Positions 57,347-64,000 of a DNA stretch of 64,000 bases are shown piece by piece. Every line of letters begins with the position of its first letter. Position 1 is the stretch's first letter. Source of the stretch: Rhineura floridana (taxonomy: Eukaryota > Chordata > Lepidosauria > Squamata > Rhineuridae); the NCBI RefSeq assembly GCF_030035675.1, contig NC_084482.1:218883943-218947942 (forward strand), read 5' to 3'. The notes beneath the pieces were generated by a model. That model did no database searches, was not told where the DNA came from, and was given only the letters and a program-made list of their open reading frames with translations. The position numbers were made by a program, and so were the translations under genes.

Positions 57347-57352
57347 AATAAA
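57347..57352 (+). terminator. Putative polyadenylation signal of gene C
   Basis: AATAAA at the position that aligns with genes A and B in the shared 3' flank. Confidence 0.55.
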
Positions 57353-57448
57353 TACATAGTGTCTCTGCAGTGTCAACAGCCCCTTGAGCACAATATTTTG
57401 CATGTATTGCTTTATTGTAGTGTGATCCCACTGGATACCAAACTGGCT

Positions 57449-57620
57449 TTTATTTATTTATTTATTTATTTATTACATTTATACCCCACCTTTCTTTCAT
57501 TGTAGAAACCCAAGGTGGCGTATTTATGGTTCCTAGGTGGTTTCCCATCCAGGCACTGACCAGACCTGGACCTGCTTAGCTTCAGCAGGGTGCTGGCCTC
57601 ATGTGCCTTCAGACCACAGC
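57449..57620 (-). mobile_element. 5S-rRNA-derived SINE
   Basis: Reversed 5S sequence: ggtggtttcccatccaggca, ctgcttagcttcagcagggt (compare 5S AAGCTAAGCAG and GATGGGAGACC). AAAT tail at its left end after ataccccacctttc. Confidence 0.78.
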
Positions 57621-57644
57621 TACTCATGTTACCAGATACTCATC

Positions 57645-57765
57645 TTTACTGATCAGCTATAGCTCTGTCTGGACTGGGATTGTCTTCCTTCTGTTGCCCA
57701 TGCATGTCTAACCTTGAGGTTAAACTATTGCAATTCATTCCATGTGGGGATTATTGTACATTCTG
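57645..57765 (+). mobile_element. Old L2 LINE fragment
   Basis: tagctctgtctggactggga, tgttgcccatgcatgtctaa and attccatgtggggattattg follow the L2 order at 16330-16430. Confidence 0.5.
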
Positions 57766-57929
57766 GGGCACCAAAGAATGTGTTCATGGGTGCCATAGCA
57801 CCAGGCAAGTGAGTACAGGTTTACAGCCCAAGATTTGATTTCGGGTTGGCATTGGGGCAAATCAAGATTCTTATGCTTTCTTCTGCAGGCAGAAACCCAA
57901 CAGTAGTGCATTGAGATTTTCAATTTTTT

Positions 57930-58023
57930 TTTACAAGTATCTCAAAGACTCCTGAAAAAGATTAGCAGCCATGGAATAAGAGGATAGGCCCACTTGAGGA
58001 TCAGGAACTGGTTAAGTAACAGT
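57930..58023 (+). mobile_element. CR1 LINE fragment
   Basis: attagcagccatggaataag and gatcaggaactggttaagta match 19572-19630. Confidence 0.6.
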
Positions 58024-59569
58024 GTGGGACCCTCCTGGGGTAGAGGCACATTTAAGGCACCTTGATCTATGAGGATTAGGATCAAACCTGTATCCTAGTT
58101 ACCACTACAACCAACCAGAGTGTAGTAAGTTTGACTTTATTGGGGCTTTAGCCCTCACTACAGACTCTCACTCCCCTCTCCTATACAAAACAAGGCTCAG
58201 TCCCCACAGACAGATTCACAACAAATATGCTCTTTTCAAGGCCTTCTATCTATGTTTGCCTTTTTCTGGGTCCCTTGCAGGTGACAGCTGCTGTAGAAAT
58301 CCAGAGTTCTACCTCTCCCTAGGGTTCTTGGCAAGGTGGGTCTATTTTCTGATGCCCTTTTAAATCATGTGGCTTTCCAGTAGCCCATTTCTGAGGGGCT
58401 TGGGCAGGGATAGGTCCAGAGGTCTTCTGGCAATCACTTTGGTAGGATGCTCTATGGTTACTCCATGTGGATCAGTCCAACAGTATCCTTGCCCCAGATG
58501 GTTTGGGTGGTCAGGACAGTCTCTTCTCTAGGCTCCTTATATCTTCCAGTTGGTGGGGGGGGGAAGCTTCAAGAAACCCCAGTGGTAGCAGTTCCTCCGG
58601 TCTTGGCTCCTTCACAGAACTTTCCTGGCCAATTGCTAGCTTTGGGCTATTTATGATCAGCAGCAGCAGGAGACCATCATTAGCCTCAGGCATTCTCCAC
58701 TACTCCCTGCCCCACCTATATCCTGGCTTGGCTGATGGAGAGGCTGCCCTGATTTTTAAAGAAGTGAATCAGGGCCTTCTTAAAAGGGCTATGCTGGTAA
58801 GAGCCCTTTGGATCAAGGCAATCCCCCATGGACCTTCACACAGGATAAGTTTTTTTATAGTATGGAAGTACATTTATGGGGAAAACATCACCGGTTGATA
58901 TTCTGTCCATCAGGCATTTTATTATATGCATGACTACTGAACTCAAGCACTAGGTGGCAGCACACTGAATGAAATCTCACTATTTCTCTTCATTAAACCC
59001 TTTGATTGTGCTGTAAAGCTTTTTCTTCTAGATGGTGCTATGGCTTTACCGCATACAAAACCAAGAATCATTAAAAGTCAGTTTCCCAGGATTAACAATA
59101 TCTCTATAAATCATAGCTTGTCACATGTTAAACACTCTTTGATTCCAAACAATAGGGTAATTAATCTCTATCAGTCATGCACTGGCTGATTTGGCATGAA
59201 CCCAAGAGTTCAAAATAAGTTTACTTTGCCTGCTCTCTGTTCTCAACAGGCCATCAGGAATTAATTCCTTAATTCCTTACTATCCTAAACCATATGACTT
59301 CTTAATATCTATGATTATATATGTGTGAATATATAAAATTCCCCAGTACGTCAGCCTAAGCATGTATATAACCTTAGCCTTAACCCCAATAAAGCACACA
59401 GAGTAAAATAAAGGCTGGTTTATTGAAAGAAGAAACAGGAAAAATACAGCATTTATCATTACAATCAATGCAAGCAGCATCTACCTTTACCCAATCTCAA
59501 AGCTGCACCAAGTCATATAGAGAGAAAGAAACTCAAGAGTTGGGGGTGAATATACATTTCCTGAAGGAC
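58024..59569 (+). other. Intergenic stretch, no recognised gene
   Basis: 1.5 kb with no receptor exon. Two places resemble each other loosely (gactttattggggctttagc at 58134; ctggtttattgaaagaagaa at 59414), which could be edges of unknown retroelements. The open frames up to 143 codons match nothing I know. Confidence 0.4.
58947..58961 (+). promoter_or_regulatory. CTCF-like motif (candidate)
   Basis: GCACTAGGTGGCAGC, one base off the core consensus. Lies between gene C and the inverted V2R exon. Confidence 0.3.
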
Positions 59570-60587
59570 TCTAGGACTCCAGCAAGACTCTAGGTTAAGC
59601 ATGGAACTTCTATATCTAGCCTGCAAGCCAAAGATCTGCCCTTAGTGTAACCTTCACTAGACCTGAAAGAACATTGTATAGAGTAAAGAAATTGTTCAAG
59701 CTGGAGAGGATCTGATTTGTGGCGGCATGGAGGAGAATACACATTAATGAGCAGTAAAGATGCCCAGGCAAATTTAATCACTAAAGAAATAGCAAGATCC
59801 ATGAGGGGGTCTGATTTCATAATAGACACACACAGTTTTGTAGAGATAAGCGTGCATAGTCCCCCCTTGGGATGTCCCCCCTTGGTACTTGGTGTAGTTT
59901 CCAATAGATGGGTTGTAAAGCCATTTAAATCGAGTCACCCTCTGAGCCAGGTCTCTTGGAGGAAAATGGTATCATATTTTGTAAGGTACTCTAAGAGAGA
60001 TGGGTTAAATGCTTCATTTCTCCAGCCTGAAATATTCCACGAAAGGATCAGTAGACGCGGGGTAAGCTGACTTGCTCTTTGTCAGAGTGGGGCAGATTGA
60101 AGGGGCAGTAGATTCTGCCTCATATCTACTAGATGTAGCAGGCCGGCCTTCTCGCAGGGGGCAATATCGTCCAGAGTTGGGTCAAGTCTGCTTACGTTTG
60201 ACAGCACTGGTTTTGAGCAGTTGGATGAATAGCTCAAGAAGGCAATTGCCTTCTGGGGGGACCCCTCTTTGTTTGCTCGAGCCATCTCATATCTGTCCAG
60301 GTCAAGGGTACACAATCAAGACCTCCAGCCTTGTGGGCGATAGGTTTCTTCTTGAAGTAACATCGCATCATGTCTGGAGCTAGTAAGTTCATTTGGACTG
60401 TGGTCTGGGTTAAAGGGGCATTGTGGTTAGCCTCTATCGATCTTTGGGGTGATCTCTCTAAAGGTTTAGGATAATTAATATGTACTACCTCTTCGTCCTT
60501 CGGTCTACCAAGTTCATTCACCTTGGAGGCCCCATATCCAGAAGTCGCCAATCTCATTTCTATGTGAGTTATTAAGCTGCATATACT
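59570..60587 (-). mobile_element. Non-LTR retrotransposon 5' part with endonuclease domain
   Basis: Reversed, 60070-59900 reads LLEYLTKYDTIFLQETW, the QETW site of an AP-like endonuclease. 59590-59904 continues GGLCTLISTKLCVSI and LLLINVYSPP. 60234-60587 may be its upstream coding region. At least one stop separates the parts. Clade not certain; it may be the same family as 62969-63667. Confidence 0.6.
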
Positions 60588-60656
60588 GGGGATTGAACTT
60601 GGGACCTTCTGCATGCAGAGCAGACGATCTACCACTGAGCTATGACCCTTCTGCTA
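60588..60656 (-). mobile_element. tRNA-Ala-derived SINE head
   Basis: Reversed: catagctcagtggtagatcg (A-box), ctgcatgcagaaggtcccaa (TGC anticodon arm), gttcaatcccc (B-box). The acceptor stem does not pair, so it is not a tRNA gene. Confidence 0.65.
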
Positions 60657-60962
60657 ATTCTAAATCCAGAGAACAGAGCACCATAAAGGTGCCAGGAAAT
60701 ATTCACATGAGAAGCCCAGTCAGGAGCCAAGAAATGTCAAATCTGACCCCATGAAACTTCCCTTCTTTGATGGAATCCCTATGACTTCTACTGGAGCTTG
60801 GACAATAGCCACAGCATACATAAAGGAGCCACAGCTAGTGATGAGGATTCTTGTTCTGTGGAGATTTTCTTTTGAAAAAGAGGATTATAACTCTCTTAAA
60901 TAAATAGCTATAGCTTGTCTGATGGGGTTATGTGGCAGAGTTCTTCCTAAGTGGGCAGCAAA

Positions 60963-61147
60963 GGGCTGTAGCTCAGTTGAAGTGATTCTGCCTTGCATGC
61001 AGAAGGTCCCAACATCTCCAGGTAGGGCTGGGAGAAACTCATGCCTGAAACCCTGGAGTGCCACTGCCTGTCAGTATGGACAATGCTGAGCTAGATGGAC
61101 CAACGGCTCAAACTCAGTAAAAGGCAGCTTCCTCTGTTCTTATGTCC
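60963..61147 (+). mobile_element. tRNA-Ala-derived SINE, nearly full
   Basis: gggctgtagctcagttgaag, cttgcatgcagaaggtccca, then aacatctccaggtagggctg and gctagatggaccaacggctc, ending aaggcagcttcctctgttct. The B-box region is deleted. Confidence 0.75.
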
Positions 61148-61459
61148 TCTGAGGCCATTGGAGGGCAGGGCCAAGAGTGGGGAGGGGGTGCAGACCTGCA
61201 AGAGGAGCCTCATGAACTGGCGCTTCATCAAGAATCTGTAGAATTTTACCACACTACTTTGCTGATGTATGTCCAACATTTTTTCGGAGCCTTTTTCTAA
61301 AAATAACAACTCCATAACTGAGCAATTTCAGTAGATCCTCCTGTGCTTGATAGAATCCCTAAGTCTGTGATGGACATATATCTTATGGGCAGCCTATATC
61401 TTATGGGCTTAAGTTACAGTAAGGTAGATTCTGACTGAATGTTCATTGAAACCTCTTGA

Positions 61460-61648
61460 TGGTAGGACAATGGAAGCAATTGCCTAGAGAAGTGGTGGTA
61501 TCACTTCCTGGGGACCTTCAGGCAGAGGCTGGACAGGCATCTGTTAGGGTTGGTCTGGTTCTGGATGTCCTGAATTGCACAAGAGGTTGGACTGTCTGGC
61601 TTGCAATCTCCCCCCAACTCTATGATTCCAAATTCTATGATTCTATCA
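61460..61648 (+). mobile_element. CR1 LINE 3' end fragment
   Basis: ggacaatggaagcaattgcc, gaggctggacaggcatctgt, ending ttccaaattctatgattcta. It cuts off the intron that follows the inverted V2R exon. Confidence 0.8.
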
Positions 61649-61690
61649 TAGAGCAATTTTGTCATTTTCAGTGGAGGTAAAAAGGAATGC

Positions 61691-62493
61691 CTGCAATGGC
61701 TGCAGCTTCTGAAGTCCCAGTCTGTCTCCTCCACCCCTCATTGCCATCCACTTGGATCTGGAGGAGTATGCAGCATTTAAGGCATGTGCCACAGCCCGGA
61801 AACTGCTGTAAATATTGCAGTTATCTTGAGACAGACTTTGTGCAAGAACATCCAGGGGCAATTCCCCTTTCTGCTCACATCTTCCCCGTTCTTTCACAGA
61901 CAACAAGTGCTTTGGATAGAAACAATGAAATGCTCTTTCCAAATAAGGATCAATGTGATTCAAAGCCCCACTGTCATGTTTTAGGATATTCTTTGTCTGG
62001 ATTAAGAAGGAAAAAAACAGCAACTCTGCTGAACATGTAATGAACAGTGGGAAAACACTGAGCTGATGTTCCACAAAGCTGTTGTGATCCAGACTTTCCC
62101 TTCAGTGGGCTGTACCCACAATGTGAGAATTTGATTTATAAAGAATATTCCACTATAGAAAGAGCAAGTCTCTGCATAGTAAACAAATACTTTGACTTGT
62201 CTCCACGTGAGAACTGAACATATGGGAACTGACACTCTAGGCACGGTCAATTCTGGAATCTTGTGTGAGATGGCCACACAAACACCATTTGAGGTGAGCA
62301 CAGGGGTCAAAGTCTTCACGAGCCTTTCTCCATTGTCATTCTTTGGAGCAAAGAGACCGATCCAAGTCCACCTGAAATGCAGGAGCAGCTGAGCAATCCC
62401 GACATACTGGTAGTCATCTTTTGGGACCATCCGGTAGAAAAAAGGGAAGTGTGTTTTATCATTGATGGCATGAGAGACAAAACCAAAACTAAC
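61691..62493 (-). pseudogene. Inverted lone V2R exon 3 (gene D fragment)
   Basis: Minus strand, acceptor cttcccag before 62493. Opens VSFGFVSHAINDKTHF, then KNDNGERLVKTLTPVLTSNG and [14 protein letters not shown], to LGLQKLQPLQ. A one-base length change in a T run near 62015-62021 shifts the frame (62002-62430 then 61646-62074). The donor is GC (61690-61689), not GT. No exon 2, 4, 5 or 6 is visible on either side, and CR1 has replaced the following intron. Closest to gene A in wording. Probably a pseudogene; if the T run is an assembly error the exon itself would be open. Confidence 0.88.
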
Positions 62494-62741
62494 CTGGGAA
62501 GGGAAGGGAAGAGATTAATGCTTTACTTCACTTTGAGTTCCCTAGAATACATGCCCCATCTACTTACCATAGGATTACATTTGTGAACAGTGAAGCTGTG
62601 CCTGAAACTCGTTTTATAGCACAATCCTAAGTATGTCTTCTGAGAACTAAGTCCTATTTAATTCAATGGTGATGATTGCTAGCCAGGTAAGTAGGATTAG
62701 GACTGCAGCCTTTGTCAATAAAGAAAGAGACCCAAATCGTT

Positions 62742-62968
62742 TACAAAAATGCATATATTAGGGGAAAGTGTGCATAAAAATAAACATGAGTGAAGATAAC
62801 ATGCAAAAAATGTTTTACATGATGAAAAATGGCTTGCAAACATGTACATTAGTCAAAACAGCCTACAAAATCATTGTACTAAAATGCTGGGGAAATTTCA
62901 TGAGTTTTTTTTTTGGTAAGAAAATAAATAATTAAATTACAAATTGCTGCGGGAATGTGGAGACCTCA
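62742..62968 (-). repeat. AT-rich dispersed repeat, reversed copy
   Basis: aatgctggggaaatttcatg and aattgctgcgggaatgtgga recur, reversed, at 63720-63800 and 49980-50040. Confidence 0.5.
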
Positions 62969-63667
62969 ACAACAATCTTTATTGCTTAGTCAACAGACCA
63001 TTGCAAAACAAAACTAGGTACAAAACATAAAACATATACTTTAAAATGGGTTATATCAATCAATGCATATATTAAGGACAGTGCACAGTCATATGGGATC
63101 TGACCTCCATGGCCAGGTTCAGAAATTTGCCCACTTGAATGGTAGTTGCTTTATCGAGCCCTCAAGGAGGGCTGGTAGCAGAGCAACTGGGGAGGTGCCT
63201 GGGAGAGATTGCAGAATGGGGTGTAAAAGATCTTTTCTGGCCCCGTCATAGAATCTACAATTAAACAGGACGTGTGATACCGTCTCCACTTCAGACTTGT
63301 CACAGAGGCAGTAACTGTTGTTCCTCGGGATTTTATCATATCTACCCCCTAGAAGTTTAGAGGGTAAAGCATCAAAGCGAGCCAAAGAAAAGGCCCTTCT
63401 ATACTTAGGGACAGATAACCAACTTAAATAGTGCATCCCCTCTTTGTGAGGGAAACTTATTAGACCCAGTGCATGGGGGTAGCATGGGCTGGAGGCTGCT
63501 ACGAGAAGCTCTTGGGTATATAGAGATAAAGGTTCCCGACTGCTGTAAGAAATAGCAGTTAGCAGGGTTTACCAAGAGTGTGGGCAGCAGTGGAATTCGG
63601 CGGAAGTGATGTGCAGGACCAAAAAAAAGGAAGAAATCTCTTTGCCTCAAGCTTTGCACCAAGACTA
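62969..63667 (-). mobile_element. Non-LTR retrotransposon 3' end
   Basis: 63119-63436 reversed encodes a conserved end domain: AFSLARFDALPSKLLGGRY, then a Cys-x-Cys ... His ... Cys pattern (CLCDKSEVETVSHVLFNC). The 3' tail is GTT units at 62969. 63405-63662 gives more of the frame. Upstream RT is missing (5'-truncated). Confidence 0.65.
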
Positions 63668-64000
63668 GGGATGGAAAGATCTGTCAGTTTCAGTTCTCTC
63701 AGTTTCTCATTTTTCCAATCTTAAATTGAGGTCTCCAGCAACAATTTCTGCAGCAATTTTCAATGTTTTTTTTTTTTAAATCCTCATGAAAATTCACCAG
63801 CATTTTAGTGCATTCATTCATTGGCGATCACTCACGGCCGAGTAAGATTGTCTTCCAAGATAAGGTCTTTAACAGTGGGTCCGTAAGGGACTGTGGAGGC
63901 CAATTCTGGATCCACACAGCCTCCCACTGTGAGGACATAGGTTTCCAGATGGAAGATGGTCACAATTAGGATTTGTTTCATGTGACTTCCGCTTAGCTTG
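63668..64000 (+). repeat. Dispersed repeats to the window end
   Basis: 63668-63810 is the AT-rich family of 49895. 63811-64000 (ggcgatcactcacggccgag, gggactgtggaggccaattc) looks like another repeat but I cannot name it. No gene. Confidence 0.4.

Noticed and set aside
60588-60656. Possible tRNA-Ala gene on the minus strand
   Set aside because: The anticodon arm and box A/B are visible but the acceptor stem does not pair and it lacks the tRNA 3' end; it is a SINE head.
1-64000. CRISPR arrays, operons, prokaryotic or phage genes
   Set aside because: No spaced direct repeats or bacterial gene organisation; exons, introns and vertebrate repeats throughout.

Overview
The window is vertebrate genomic DNA, almost certainly from a squamate reptile (a lizard-type genome). 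It carries a tandem cluster of type 2 vomeronasal receptor genes (V2R, family C GPCRs) set in a mix of CR1, L2 and L1 LINEs, a tRNA-type SINE with a Sauria-like head, tRNA-Ala-like and 5S-rRNA-derived SINEs, and many foldback hAT-type MITEs. Identification rests on reading translated exons, splice sites and repeat ends by eye; no database search was made.

Layout: (1) V2R gene A, plus strand, exons 2-6 at 38-9680; exon 1 lies off the left edge. All five exons are open with matching phases. (2) 9.7-25.2 kb, intergenic: a 4.7-kb minus-strand L2 with a young L1 inserted in it, several L2 and CR1 copies with nested SINEs, an exon-less stretch resembling V2R intron 4, MITEs and a possible gag fossil. 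(3) V2R gene B, plus strand, six exons at 25808-37593, whose original start has been frameshifted and perhaps replaced by an upstream in-frame ATG. (4) 37.6-44.9 kb, intergenic repeats, including a segment of about 245 bp identical in inverted orientation to one in intron 4 of gene B. (5) V2R gene C, plus strand, six exons at 44956-57216; a complete 860-codon reading frame, with a decayed second copy of exon 1 inside intron 1. (6) 57.2-64 kb: 5S SINE, LINE fragments, and a lone minus-strand V2R exon 3 (61691-62493) with one frameshift and a GC donor.

The three receptors share one architecture: signal peptide and start of the Venus-flytrap domain (exon 1), rest of the ligand-binding domain (exons 2-4), cysteine-rich linker (exon 5), and the seven-transmembrane domain with C-tail on one 911-nt exon (exon 6). 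By family knowledge they would act singly or with a co-receptor in vomeronasal neurons, sensing peptide or other cues. B and C are the closer pair: introns, 5' flanks and 3' flanks align, and exon 4 plus the first intron bases are about 99% identical, which suggests gene conversion. No operon, CRISPR or prokaryotic feature is present. The most interesting signals are this paralog mosaic, the first-exon turnover in B and C, and the dense 8-bp-TSD MITE activity.
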